Made by a program: the position numbers and the translations under genes
NCBI GenBank assembly: GCA_030247885.1
Contig: JAPDRO010000008.1
Location: 62,001-126,000 of the forward strand
Direction of reading: 5' to 3'
DNA length: 64,000 nt
Origin: Taxawa tesnikishii (nom. ined.)
Taxonomy: Eukaryota; Ascomycota; Dothideomycetes; Dothideales
Part shown: piece after piece, positions 10,578 to 23,116 of the stretch
Position numbering within the stretch: the first letter of the stretch is position 1
How the letters are laid out: the number at the start of each line of letters is the position of its first letter
Notes under the pieces: generated by a model
Database searches by the model: none
Seen by the model: the letters and a program-made list of their open reading frames with translations, nothing else
What the model was told of the DNA's origin: nothing

Positions 10578-11195
10578 GAGGGTTCAGCTGAGCTTACCCG
10601 TCCATCGACTCGAGTTCACGAGTGGAGAGAGGCGTTGTCACGCTCATCTCATCTCCAGTCTCGGCACCCTTGTTTCGGGGGCACCAGGCGTTTTCCACAA
10701 CTTGCTTTTGACCAACAAACAGGGTGTATTCCCTAGTCACTCTCTGTATATACATATCCACCGTTACGGTCTTGTTCATAGGAAAGTCTATTGTACTCTG
10801 TTCTATGGAGCAACTTCTGCGAGAATAGTCCCGCTTACCCGAGACTCAAGTAATCTCCCAAACATGGTGGGCATTCGCCTCGATTTTCCCACGGGCGTAC
10901 TAGCCGAAGTTGCCTAAAACGCGCCCATCAGGCCGTGATTAGTCTATATGATATGCTAGGTCACCTATATAGCTATAACTATTCGTTCTAGACTTACGTT
11001 AGATTCAATTGTTGACAACAATAGCGGACCAGCCAACCTACCACATAAATGTGCTCGAGGCTCAAAAAAGCCGCTTCTCCTCCACTGGCGAACCCGAATT
11101 TCGACTACCGTTAACGACCCCAGTAGCAACGATGGACCCAGCAGGACTTCTCATCTAACGGTTAGGCCGCTAGACACACAATTCACTGGATCGTT
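10578..11195. other. Intergenic
   Basis: I see no gene. It covers the 3' flank of the transporter gene and leads into a decayed transporter fragment. Confidence 0.5.
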
Positions 11196-11515
11196 TCCCC
11201 AGTATCGGCACCTGTCTCGCTGCCTTTGTCTCCTTGACGAATATACAGGCTATCCAGCTGTTTCGTGATGGAACAGTACCTAGAAAAACTCGGCCTTCGC
11301 TCTTGCGGCCCTCGATACAGCTATGTTCATTGACAGGCGCATTCTTTTCCCGCTTTTCGCGAGACTGGTGTATGCAGGGCTAGGACATGGATGGGGGCCA
11401 ACTCGCTTCTTGCGGGTATTTCCATTGTCGATCGGCAATTCCAGCATCACATTTCCCTTTTCCAAGTTCGGAGAAACGGTTTCCGAATCAAACCAAGTTC
11501 GTTTGCCAGCAAACG
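11196..11515 (+). pseudogene. Fragment of an MFS transporter C-terminus
   Basis: Around 11300-11400 one frame reads ALAALDTAMFI then LFPLFARLVYAGLGHGWG, and neighbouring frames continue with NSLLAGISIV and IPASHFPF. This is the arrangement found at the end of DHA1-type multidrug transporters (penultimate helix, FPLFA..LY..LG.GWG..LLA, last helix, KYGE-like end). The pieces lie in at least two frames and have no upstream transporter body, so it is a relic. It is probably unrelated to the intact Dal5-type gene just upstream. Confidence 0.55.
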
Positions 11516-13221
11516 GGAATGAATGGAGGCGTAAGACTAGGTATGACGGCTTTCACGATTACGCGTAATCGGTTGCCCCGATGGATCTATGGTATCTGTG
11601 TCGACGCAACTAAAAGCCTGTTGTAACATGCATGTCGCTGTCTTCAATGGTCTTACAACGAGTCATTCTTTTTAAATGAGATCGGATGGACTTGCATCAC
11701 GGAGTGCTCAACGCATCCGCTGGCCGGAACGCAGGAATGCATTCGCTCGTTGCCATTTCCACCAAGGAAAGTCGAGTCTCGCTTTCGCGTTCCCATGTAA
11801 AGTGGTGGTGAGTGGGACCAAACCGTGTGAACGGGGCAGGGCACTGGAGACTCGAGATCAGAGCGCTGCTCGATGCGTGTTCTTACCATCTCATAGGCCT
11901 CTGAAGCAAGAAACGCTTCGATATCGATACTCATACAATGCGTACGACGGAAAATCGCGTGCTAGAGGCTTCCGCCTGGTGTTTGGAAGCCCCATTCTTA
12001 GCAACGCTCGAACACCGCAGAAAAGGTCGCGACACACGGGACAAGGGGTCAGATTCAAGGGCTCCACGAAGAAGATCCTGCCTTGAAAGTGTATCAGCAG
12101 TCCTATGCATCGAGTCGGCCTTGACCAAAACCTTATACCTTATCGTATACATAGCAGGATTGCCCCACGACAGCAGACATCAGAGCTCTTATCTCGAATC
12201 CTAATATGGGTTCTTCGTGTACAAAGCTTATAGACAGTGCGTCCATGTACAGGAAGACTTCACGAGAGGGAGCTTTACGCAGGAAGCGTTGTTGCTGTGA
12301 AGGTCGCGCGCATCTTTAGAGATATTCCCTTGCTGCTTTACTATATTCAAGACTGGGAAACATATTCGAGACCGGAAAACATACCCGTTACTACCACTAC
12401 CGCAAGGTTCCACGCGCAGTCGTTCTTCCTAATTACCCTCACAAAACCAAGTCTTATTCCATCTCCGACCCACGTCAGGCCGAGATAAACATATCCTCAT
12501 CGCTTTTTGTATAACAAACCCCCACGTTTGGTAGCGACCCTATCGCTTCCCTATTCACTGAAAAAAAACGGGAAAGGGAAAAGCGGAATGGAGCAAATGT
12601 CGATTAGCAAGCTCTACTCTTCGCTCTCGAGCTTTTACTATTTCAAGAAGTAGGAAACACGCTTGGTTATCGGTCTTCCCTGTAATCTGCGAGAAAGAAG
12701 AAAAATAAGAAGAAGACTGATAGTTGACTTTTGGAGGTTATAAACAATCTTCTTTTGCAGAGTGTCGGCAAACTGATATATATATTTTGCGATTCTTGTG
12801 CGTCGGCACCCACCCTTCTTCTATCCGCCATGCTATATACCTAGATGTGCCGGCTCCACACTACTCTCTTTTCTCCCTTTACTGTCGGCATGAGTGAAAG
12901 CTTCCGTCTAGGCAATCCTGTCAGGAAGCGCGAGAAAGTCCGCTTCACTATACGCAACGGTAGGAGAGAGAGGATGACAGCCAATAGATGCAATCTGAGC
13001 ATCTGCAATTCTATAGTTATCAACATATCGTTGCGCTCTCGGGAACAAAATAGAGCGCAAAGACTTTCGGCCACGCTCTGTTTCCTGTAATCTGTTGATC
13101 CGCCGAAAAAAAAACACCCGTGAACAAGGATCCGTCTATTTTAACAGCTCTCTCATGACACGATACGGCTTGACGAATCCTGGGTTAAAAGGATTGTCAT
13201 CCTTCATATAGGTAGTCCTTC
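11516..13221. other. Gene-poor 1.7 kb
   Basis: Only short, unsupported open frames occur. GC falls in places and several poly-A/T runs are present. I recognise no gene, RNA or mobile element. Confidence 0.5.
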
Positions 13222-16200
13222 TTATAGAGGCTTGCCTCCAATGAAGTCACTCCACCTGCGAACTTCAGACGGGATCTCTCCCTCCTTCTTGGGCAGCTTC
13301 TCGCTCATGCATTGGGCGAAGAGAACGGCGGTCTGTTCACGTAAACGTCAGTCATCAATCCGCATACACAATCCCCGACCCCATCTTTTCCCTCATCACA
13401 GGTGCAAACCACTTACCCTAGGTTCCATAAACAATGGGACACCGAAATCGACCGCGTTCCTCCTCATAACGTAGTCCTCGTCGACCAGGCTGCTGGCCCG
13501 GACTTTGGCGAGGTTGAAAACACCTCGGATATCGTACTTCTCAAACACTTCTCTCAACGCTCTTTTGTCCTCCTTTGGAAACTCGATGACCTCAACACTG
13601 ATACTGCCATCCCTGGAGCCCTGCTCGAGGTGGGTCTTGACCTCGGCGTTGGCCGCGTAAAACTTGTAGCCCAGTGGGTTGAGGAAATCCACAATGCGGG
13701 CGAGGTCTGGGGTATCCGTAGCGCCGCCGAAGAGAAGACCCTCACCCGGCAGAGGCAGACGGAAGTTCATGGTGGATTGCATGGCGGTCCAGTAGGCCTC
13801 AATGACGTCTTTACCGAAACAGGCCATCTCGCCGGTACTGGACATCTCGACACCGAGGTAGGGGTCAGCGCCAGCCAGACGAGTCCAGGAGAATTGCGGA
13901 ACCTTGACGGCAACGTAGTCACGCTTCTCAGTCATGAGATCCACGGGCTCAGGGACGTTTTTGCCGGTCAGAGCGCGGGTAGCAACGTCGATGAAATTGG
14001 TTCCCAGGACCTTGCTGACGAAGGGGAAGGAACGAGAGGCACGAAGGTTGCACTCGATGACCTTCAGCTGGGGCTCAGCACCTTCCTGGTCGGCCTTGAT
14101 GATCTGCATGTTGAAGGGACCGGTGATATTCCAGGCCTTGGCAACCTTCTCAGCAATCTCCTTGACACGCTCGACGGTACGGGCGTCCAGGTTTGCGGGC
14201 GGCAGGACGAGGGATGCGTCGCCGGAGTGGACACCGGCATTCTCGATGTGCTCACTAACGGCATGCACCAGAAGCTTGCCGTTAGACGCCACGGCATCGA
14301 CGTCAATCTCGCGGGCGCCTTCAATGAACTTGGTGATGACGACGGGGTGGTCCGGGCTAACGTCGGCGGCGGCGGTGAGCTTGTCCTCAAGCTCAGCCTC
14401 GGAGCGGATGACGGTCATGGCAGCACCAGACAAGACGTAACTGGGACGAACAAGAACCGGGTACGAGACGCTGTTGGCAAACTTCTTAGCGTCCTCGTAC
14501 GACGTCAGTTCCTTCCAAGCCGGCTGATCGACGCCGATGGAGTCGAGGATCTGCGAAAACTTGTGCCGGTCCTCGGCCTTGTCAATGTCCTTTGGATCCG
14601 TTCCGAGAACCTTTGCCTTGCCGCTCTCCTGGAGCTTGAGCGCAATGTTCTGCGGCAGCTGGCCACCTACGGACACTACGACACCGCTAGCGGATTCGAG
14701 CTCGTAAATGTCCATAACGCGCTCGTAGGACAGCTCTTCGAAGTACAGCTTGTCCGCGACGTCGAAATCTGTGGAATAGGTCTCCGGGTTGTACTGTTGA
14801 GGAAGTTAGCATGATGAGCAAGAGGAAGAGAAAATACAAGAATGGTGAGGAGCAAAGTTCGGGTCAGTATGATTGTCCCAGTCGAGCACGGGGTGACCGA
14901 TGCTCGAAGAGACCAACAGGCATTATCCCAAGGCAAAGCTCTGCTGCTCGGGTCGTTGGAGCGGTGCCACCACGGATAGCTGCAAGGGCACGTATTGTCC
15001 AGAGCGAACAGCTGACGGCTCATTGCAGCCTCCATCAACAACACAGGAAATCCGTCGAGCCGTAGCCTCGGCTTTTTGCATGGTGATGGAGACTTCTGTT
15101 CAGCATTCGGACCCGACGATGAGACGGCGGCTTCGATGCTCCGAGTGCGGGCAGGTCGAACATGAAAGAAATAGAGAAAAGATGCAACTTACATTAATCA
15201 TGACGGTCTTCTTGCCTTGCTCCTTGAGCGAAAGGGTAGCGTTGACGGCACACCAGTCGAACTCGACCGAGCTGCCGATACGGTAGACGCCAGAGCCCAA
15301 AACGACGATACCGTGGTCGTTAAAGTCGACGTCGTGCGAGGACGCGTTGTAGGTGGTGTACAGGTAGTTTGTGTCGGCAGGAAACTCGGCGGCAAGGGTA
15401 TCGATTCTCTTCACCCAAGGCTTGATGCCAAAGTTCTTGCGGCGGGCGCGGACCTCGTCCTCGGAGCAGTTGACCGCCTTGGCGATCTGCTTGTCGGAGA
15501 AGCCCTGCTTCTTGGCCTTGAGGACGAGCTCCTTTTTGAGGCCGTAGAGGCTTCCGATGGCCTCGAGTTCCCTCGTGGTATCGACAATGTTCTGGAGCTT
15601 GTAGAGGAACCACTTGTCGATTTTGGTCAGCTCGTGAACCTTGTCAACCGAATAGTTCTCGTGAAGCATAGCCTGACCAACGGCGAGCCAGCGCCTGTCC
15701 GTAGGGTTTCTCAGGGTCTCGTCGAGGTCCTCAAACTTGTCGCCCTGAAGACCGAGATACCTGGGATCGACCTGGCGAATAGCCTTCTGGAACGACTCCT
15801 CAAAGGTACGACCGATGGCCATGACCTCACCGACAGACTTCATGGCACTGCCAATGTCCCGCTTGACGTGCTGGAACTTGCTCAGATCCCACCGGGGAAT
15901 CTTGGTGACAATGTAGTCGAGACTAGGCTCAAAGTTGGCGGTAGTCGTGCGGGTGACCGCATTCGGCAGCTCAGGCAAAGTGTGTCCGAGACCGATCTTG
16001 GCCGCGGTATAGGCGAGGGGATAGCCAGTGGCCTTGGAAGCAAGGGCAGAAGATCTGGACAGACGAGCGTTGACCTCGATGACCCTGTAGTCCAATCCGT
16101 CGGGTTGCAACGCGTACTGTACGTTGCACTCTCCGACGACTCCGAGATGACGCACGATCTTGATGGCAGCGGTACGGAGCATGTGGTACTCTTCATCAGA

Positions 16201-17355
16201 AAGGGTCTGACTGGGAGCAACGACAATACTGTCACCGGTATGGATACCCAGGGGGTCAAAGTTCTCCATGTTGCAGACAGTGATGCAGTTGTCCGAAGCG
16301 TCTCGCACGACCTCGTACTCTGCCTCTTTCCATCCTTTGAGTGACTTCTCCACCAGGATTTGAGGGGAAAGCGTGAGGGATCGGGCGGACAGGTTCCTGA
16401 GCTCCTCCTCGTTGTTCGCGAAGCCGGATCCGAGACCACCGAGCGCATATGCGGCGCGGACGATGATGGGGTAGCCGACCTCCTCGGCGGCCTTGAGCGC
16501 CTCGTCAATGGTGCCCACGGCGATACTCTGAGCGATGGGGATGTTGATCTCCTTCAGAGCCTGGGCGAAGAGATCTCTATCTTCGCTGGTCCTCAGGGTC
16601 TGGACGCTGGTTCCCAGAACCCTGACCCCGTATCTTTCAAAGATTCCCATCTCGTCCATCTTCACACCAAGGTTCAGGGCAGTCTGACCACCGAACGACA
16701 GGAAGATGCCGTCGGGGCGTTCCTTTTCAATAACGTAGGTGACGTACTCGGGCGTGACGGGGAGGTAGTAGACTTCGTCCGCGAGTACGTGTGCAGTCTG
16801 AATCGTAGCGATGTTTGGGTTGATGAGGACGGACTGGATTCCGGCCTCCTTGAGCGCTTTCAGAGCCTGCGAGCCTGTTCGACGCAGCGGTTAGCGAGCC
16901 GGTCCGTAAGATGCTCACAGCGAAGCCTTCGCGGCGGTAGTGGTAGAGCAGAGGAGGAAGTGCATTGTGTGAGTCATGCCACTGACGGCGACTACGCCGC
17001 CAGAGTGTTAGTGTTGTAGCTTACCAGAGTAATCGAACTCTCCGGCCTGGCCGATGGCAAGACCACCGCTACCGATAACGAGGACTTTCTTCACATTGAT
17101 GAGATCCTGTCCACCAGCAATCGCGCCGCTCTCGAGGTAAGCTCGGGCATTGGGCGCGACCTGACTCTGGTTCGTGACGCGTCTGATTTGGGAGAAAGTC
17201 GTGGGTTTCCGGACGGAGGTCCTGAGGCCTGCTTGCCTGTGGGATGGCAGGGAAGCGGTGGTGGCCGTGTTGAGAGCGCGCGCGCATTTCAGCGTCGGCG
17301 CGAGATATTGCGTCTCGCGCAGGAGCTGACGGGTCAAACTCCTGGTGAGAGACAT
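13222..17355 (-). CDS. CPA2: Carbamoyl-phosphate synthase, arginine-specific large subunit
   Basis: Four exons (17025-17355, 15193-16874, 13417-14793, 13222-13332) give 1166 residues, matching the fungal arginine-pathway enzyme. Exon 1 carries an Arg/Ser/Thr-rich, acid-poor leader of about 80 residues, a mitochondrial presequence. Synthesis proper begins at [21 protein letters not shown], where the splice joins GSQALKALK. Both ATP-grasp halves are present: the first with [11 protein letters not shown], the second with [11 protein letters not shown] and the [12 protein letters not shown] segment. The C-terminal part (after [10 protein letters not shown]) is the regulatory MGS-like region. It makes carbamoyl phosphate from bicarbonate, ATP and glutamine-derived ammonia for ornithine transcarbamylase, with a separate small glutaminase subunit. 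No glutaminase or aspartate transcarbamylase domain is fused, so it is not the pyrimidine-specific multienzyme. Introns are 150, 399 and 84 bp; the 399-bp one is by far the longest in the window. Confidence 0.96.
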
Positions 17356-17961
17356 TGTGTGAGTATGGAGGGAAGGTCTCTAGACGAGGCCTGGCACAAT
17401 TGCTGCTGGGTGATTGGAGTGGGTGGTAGAGGAAAAGAAAGGTGTTGCGGTGACTGGATAATTTTCTAAAGAGTCAAGCTTCCGGTAAAGCTGCGATAAG
17501 CGTCCCCACAGCAGCTTGCAGGCCAAACCGAAGAAGCGACTGACGCGGAATTGATAGGCAAAGAACAATGTGTCACTAAAACACCGACTTGGGGAACAGT
17601 CCAATGGTTCTGCTAAGCCGATCAGATGCGCCGCCGCGACGATGCAAAACCGCGCCGTTAGCCCTAGAAGACCTCTAAAAGGCCTCTAAAAGACCTCTAA
17701 CTACTCATCATGCCTTTGTGCGGCTTGGTTCCCGGGAAACCGTTGCTCAAGATCTGAAGCAGAAGAGTTCGGCGTCCCGAGATCGGAGCGTGGCTCGAGA
17801 CAACATTCACCGCCAAGTGCCAAGCTCCAGCCCAGTCAACCACCGCAGGAAAAACCCCCCAAAAAGCCGCAAATTATGCAGTGTGATACACGTGAAGATG
17901 AAGAATTGTTATATAGAAAGCCTGAAAGAGTAAACTCGCTCACACCGCAGTGGTCCCATAA
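17356..17961. other. Intergenic, CPA2 promoter side
   Basis: It lies between the CPA2 start and the UTP12 3' end. It contains a short direct repeat of CCTCTAAAAG near 17669-17698. No uORF of the arginine attenuator type is expected for this subunit and none was seen. Confidence 0.5.
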
Positions 17962-20928
17962 CTATGCAACAGAAGCAAATGCCCGTTTCCTCTTTCCCTT
18001 CTCCTCCCTCTCCCCAGCAGCCTGCTCATCCTCCATAGCCCTTGCTTCGCCGTCTCGGACTTCCCTACCCATGACCCCCAGCGCCGCCATATTGAAGCCC
18101 AAGACGTTCTTCTCATCCGTCAGCCACCGACCGTACGCATCGAGTATCTCTCCCATGACATTCTTGAGCTGTTTGCTTGCTACAATCTGTGTGTTGTGGC
18201 TCTGCAACAGGAAGTAGAAGACCCTCCATGCGATCTCCGGGTGCATGCGGCGGCGAAGGAAGATCGAGAGGAAGGCGAAGAGGGTCGGCAGGGTGGAGAA
18301 AGGGATGACCAGCAGCGCGTCGTGAAGGGACGCTGCCGGGACTTTGCTGATGGTGTTGAGGACGTGCTGCTCCGCGCTGATGCCACCCAAAGCCATGAAA
18401 AGCGGGTTCCGCTGCGGTGGTGCGAGGTTGGGTTTGCGTGCCTTCTCTGCCTCCCAGTCTCGGACGAGCAAGAGGTCTGCGTAGCCGACTTCCAGCGCCT
18501 CCATTATCCTTTCTCCGTACGTCAACGTCGCTATTGTCTGTTTCGAGGCTGATGTCACCTCGGTTTGGACGCCCTCATCTTCCTCGGCGTAATCCTTGTC
18601 GAGTTGCGTGGCAAGAGTCGACTCGTACATCTCTTCCAACTCGCGCTCGCGCTCTTCCTCGAGGAAGATCAAGTCGTCCGTTACATCCCATACCCGGATG
18701 CTCTTGTCGTGACTCGCGGTGATGACTTTCTCTCCCGTTCGGCTGACTACCATGGCCCAAACCTCGCCATGATGCCCTTCTAGCTTCTGAATCTGCTCGA
18801 ACTTGTCGCCATCCCATGTCTTCACCACAGAATCTTTGCTCGCGCTGAAAAACAAGTGTGCTTCGTCTTTCTCGACAGGATGCGGGATGAACAAGACTTG
18901 CATGACGCTGTCCTGATGTGCGAAGAACGCCTTGTGGCAGTCGCCAAAGTCGAGACCCCATATCCTGACATTCTTGTCCGCACCACACGTCGCTATGAGT
19001 TTGCTATCCGATGATATAGAAATGTTAAGTACCGGTAGCTTGTGTCCATAGAGGGTCAGGAACAACTTTAACGAATCGACGAAGAACACTTTGACGGTGT
19101 TGTCGAGGGTAGATAGCGCCAAAAGCCGGGAGTCGGGAGAAAAGCACACGCTCAAAACGTCGTCCGCGACTTTGAGTATCCTAGTTTGCGTGAGCTTCAG
19201 CCGTGATGTTGTCCGCCGAGTGCCGGGAACCTCTTCTTGAACGATATCAAAATTCCAGAATTTGGCGGATTTGTCCGCGCCACCGGTAACGACAGAACGG
19301 CCATCCGGATGGACCTGCAATGTCCACACCGCCCCATGGTGGGCCTGGAATTTGTCAATGAGCGAGGAAGAGGCGATATCGTACAGCTCGAGTTCTCCAG
19401 TCTTGGTGCCTATCAGAACAATCTTGTCTCCTGGGAGGAAAGCGCAGCACAACGATTGGCCACACTCGAGGGTCCTTAAACAGTTCTGGGTCCTAACGTT
19501 CCAAATCTTCAGCAAGCCAGCAGATGCAGACGCTAGCATACGATCATCCGAGCTCAGAGCAAGCGCGCGAATGTCGGTTCTGTGCCCAGGCATATCCACT
19601 GATAGGGTCCGGTTGTACTCAGGGGCTTCCGCGCTGGCGCTCTTCTTCCCCTTGTCTTTCGCTGTGATGTTGTACAATTCTAGCTGGTTGTTTGTTGTGG
19701 AGATGAGAAGTTGAACCGCTTTTGAGAGACGGCTGGCGGTCCAGGCGACGGATCTGGCCTTTCCGCCTGTCCGTACAATGACATAAGGGACGAAAACTTC
19801 CGCCACGTCGGCAGCTGCGAGTTGGTTTTCCACTTCTTCTTCCAGCGAAGCGCCAACAGCCGCAGCCTTTTCCCTCTTCCTCTTACGCTTCCTCGCCAGA
19901 CTTTTTGAACTTCCTCTTCCGACCGTATCCGCCATATTTCGACAGCCTTTTCCGATCCGTGAACCGCGATATAATCTGCCTTGGGATGAAATCGTACGCT
20001 AATCGCGCGCTCTTTGCTCTGGCGATGTAGGACACCCTGGCTGTGTAGGCACTTCCGCTCCTTTACATCTCCCGTCCGGCTTCCCAACTCAGCAAGACTT
20101 TCCAGGTCCAGTGACCAGACTCTGAGTTCACCGTCGTTGCCAGCTGTAATGCATCCTTGCCCGTCAGGTGACACGCCGAGCGCCCAACACTCTCCGTTCG
20201 TTTGTGCGACATGCGTCTCAACGCAGTGTGGCGTTGTGATGTCCCAAATCTTGATAAGCGCATCTTTGCTGGTAGAAAGAAGGTACTTTTCCTCAATATC
20301 CTCCGTCTCGCCTGGCGCGGTCACATCAACAGCCTCATCAGTGTGTGGCGACTGCCTTGCCGTGTTCCTGGTTCGTATGAAGTGTAGCCCGGTAATCTGA
20401 TCTTTGTGTCCACGAAGGCGGAACTCTGCAGCTTCAGAGAGCAGGTTCCAAAGGATGATGTCCGTATCTCGCGATCCACTAGCCAGCCTGGAGCCGTCCC
20501 GGTCGAAGACCAGGTGTGTCACGGCGGAGCGGTGGCCGTTGAAAGTTATGATGATGTTGGATGACAGGGCGTCCCATACCCGAATGCTGCCATCGGCGTA
20601 GCCTACGGCGAAGAGGTCATCTTGCGCCTCACACTGTGCTATGACCGTGACCTCGGCCCTGCACTCGCGGTCGTGCCATGTACTTAGAAGTTCGGCCTTC
20701 TTGACGTCCCAGCAGAGTACCTCCTCGTTTGCGCCTACGTATGCCCTTCCGGCGCCAGTGTTGCGCGATGTCGCTCTGGAGAAAGCGTCAGGCGTCCAGA
20801 CGACGTTCGAGTTGGCGGAGTTGACGAGGCCGAAGATGGACGATTGCTCGTACTTCCTAGTCTTGTCAGCATCATACACCAACAACACAAGATGAGGGCA
20901 AGAAAACGCACCGGTATGACTTGACCAT
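17962..20928 (-). CDS. UTP12: U3 snoRNP / small-subunit processome WD40 protein Utp12 (WDR3)
   Basis: Exon 1 is only 17 nt (20912-20928); the intron is 55 bp, and the splice gives MVKSYRKYEQSSIFGL, the conserved start. Exon 2 runs 17962-20856. The N-terminal two thirds are two WD40 propellers (for example GYADGSIRVWD, LASGSRDTDIILWN, SASKDSVVKTWDGD, TASHDKSIRVWD). The end is the helical Utp12 domain (PHPEIAWR-like region, LLQSHNTQIVASKQL). Expected length is about 970 residues, close to the yeast protein (943). It acts in the nucleolus in the UtpB subcomplex for 18S rRNA maturation. The reading frame changes between the first propeller's IRSEEEVQK and SLARKRKRK, at a run of five T (19902-19906, + strand); one more base restores continuity, so I treat the break as a likely assembly error in an essential gene. 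Confidence 0.95.
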
Positions 20929-21173
20929 GTTTCTTTGCGCTCACCTCGAAGGCGGTGTCGCGAACTTTTCTGGAATTTCGACCTTGAGTGGCCCGAGCTT
21001 TTGCGGGGTGCATGACGGACGTATCCCGCTGCGTGTTGGCTTGGTGCCCGCGTGTACAGTACAGGCGACTAACATCGCAATACCATCCTAGACTACTGTT
21101 TGCCTGTTTCTAGAGGCAGCGGCTAGACCAGCCTAATACAACTGCGCGTCAAGGCTTCACGAATTGGCCCATC
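20929..21173. promoter_or_regulatory. 245-bp divergent promoter UTP12/ARC35
   Basis: The start codons of UTP12 (minus strand) and ARC35 (plus strand) are 245 bp apart and point away from each other. The segment must contain both promoters. No specific site could be assigned. Confidence 0.6.
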
Positions 21174-22295
21174 ATGTTGTTGCTCGACTATCAGAACGTC
21201 CTCATTGAATCTCTGCTGAAGGACCGCTTCGGAGGGTACGAAATCAAGCCTCCAGCCAGGAAAGGCTGGTTTTCCTTCGCTGACTCCGTACAGGGCCACT
21301 CCCACTTCCATCGACCAAATCGTATCCGACTTTGACGGTGTCACCTTCCACATCTCGACCCCCAACAAGAAGACACAGATCCTCATTTCGATCAACGTCA
21401 AGTGCTTCCAGGAACTGGTGCGCTACGGCGCGGAAACAGTCCTCAACCGCGAATACGGCCCGTACATTGTCGAGCCGGAGCAAGGCTACGACTTCTCGGT
21501 CCAGGTCGACTTGGAGGATCTCCCAGCGGAACAAGACGCCAAGGATGATTTGATCAGGAGAATAAGCTTGCTCAAGCGGAACGCTATGGCGGCTCCGTTC
21601 GAGCAGGCCTTCGACGAGTACGAGAGTCTGCATGAGGAGGCGAGCAAGTACACCTCCGAGAGTGCACCGCAAGGCGTGAGGGAAGGTGGGGAGGTCCGGG
21701 CTATCCATTACCGAGAGGAGGAGGCCATCTATATCAAAGCCAGCCATGACAGAGTGACGGTGATCTTCAGCACTATCTTCCGCGAAGAGACAGACAGAAT
21801 CTTTGGCAAGGTGTTCTTGCAGGAGTTCGTGGACGCGAGGCGGAGGGCTATACAGAACGCGCCGCAGGTGCTGTTCAGGAACGACCCGCCTCTCGAGCTG
21901 CAGGGCGTACCTGGTGTTCCAGCATCCGGAGCGGGCGAGGTCGGCTTCATCACCTTTGGTAAGACTGCGAAACCAGTGCTTTAGGGAGCCCTACTGACAC
22001 CGAACTAGTCCTCTTCCCCCGCCATCTCACCAGACAACGTCGGCAGGAGACCATCTCGCACATCCAGACGTTCAGGGATTACTTCCATTACCACATCAAG
22101 GCCTCAAAGGCATACATACATTCGCGCATGCGGAGAAGGACCGCAGACTTCCTGCAGGGTGAGTTCAGCAGAAAGCACCCCCAATTCCAAGGTGACGGCA
22201 GCTGACAAGTCGCAGTGCTGCGCAGAGCGCGCCCAGAGACCGAGGAGAAGGAGCGCAAGACGGCGAGCGGCAGGACGTTCAGGGTGCAGGCATAG
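21174..22295 (+). CDS. ARC35: Arp2/3 complex 34-kDa subunit (ARPC2)
   Basis: Four exons, 21174-21235, 21294-21958, 22009-22158 and 22216-22295, with introns of 58, 50 and 57 bp, encode 318 residues. Recognisable landmarks are [85 protein letters not shown] and [10 protein letters not shown], in the order and spacing of the fungal subunit. Together with ARPC4 this subunit forms the core of the Arp2/3 complex and contacts the mother actin filament at branch points, serving endocytic actin patches. The reading frame is intact across all exons. It is transcribed divergently from UTP12. Confidence 0.96.
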
Positions 22296-23116
22296 ATGCG
22301 ACACGGCGTCACCTTTGTCACAACCACACATGTCCTCTCCAGTATCACAGGCAGCAATGCATCACAAGAATGAAATATGCCGCTAGAATACACGCTAGAA
22401 GACACCAAGAAGCTCGTCCCTGTGTGTTATGGTTCATGTGATGCAAGTATGCTTTCTGGGGATTCGCTCAAACACGTCGATGACCAGGGGTGTCTCGAGG
22501 TGCCGGTGATCCTTCGGCACCAATTGACCGTGATTGACGCTGACAAGTATGTACGGGTGCCGACTTGGCGGACTATGCCGAACTAGCCGTGGTACGGCAA
22601 GGATGGCGGTGGTGTCACAAGCACGCCAAGCGCAACACGCCCTCACCGGTATTGCGTGTTGTTGCTGCACGTGTACGGGGACGGTTTGGCATGTATCGAA
22701 CGGAATGGCTCAGAGTCGTTTCAAGTGTAGCCCTATACGGAGCCAAGCCGTGCTACCCCACTCCCTGAGCACCAGGGCTGCAAGTCGACAACGGGCTGAC
22801 CGCTTCGAAGGATGCTGGGCGCCGCTCTTTCTGTGCTCTGTAGCCAATCAGCGACGGAGCCGACCGTACTTGCTGGACCTTCAGGGCGGGCATACCGTGC
22901 GTATGGTTTTAGCGAACTTGCATGAGGGCTTGTCGGACGACAAGAGTCAGACGTCTACCAAGTGAACGAGGAAAGGGATATAAAGACTGCGTGGGCCCGC
23001 CCATTTGCAGGGTAGGATCCAATCGCATATTCAGTCGGGAGAAAAAGCCATCTGTTCACTCAATTGACGCTGCCAACACTTACGAAACTATATACCGGCA
23101 AGCAAACGTCAACACA
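22296..23116. other. Intergenic
   Basis: No gene supported; short open frames have no recognisable sequence. It includes the promoter of the small RS-repeat protein gene. Confidence 0.5.

Noticed and set aside
11140-11185. tRNA-like segment with TCTAACGGTTAGGCCGC
   Set aside because: Resembles a D-arm, but no matching T-arm, anticodon stem or acceptor stem could be built around it.
13402-14814. Long open frame (470 codons) on the plus strand
   Set aside because: It is antisense to CPA2 exon 3; codon bias in GC-rich genes produces such shadows, and the CPSase reading is certain.
15217-16344. Open frame of 375 codons on the plus strand
   Set aside because: Antisense shadow of CPA2 exon 2.
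19895-19912. Programmed ribosomal frameshifting in UTP12
   Set aside because: No canonical slippery heptamer in the right phase, and the same one-base shortfall occurs in many unrelated genes of the window.
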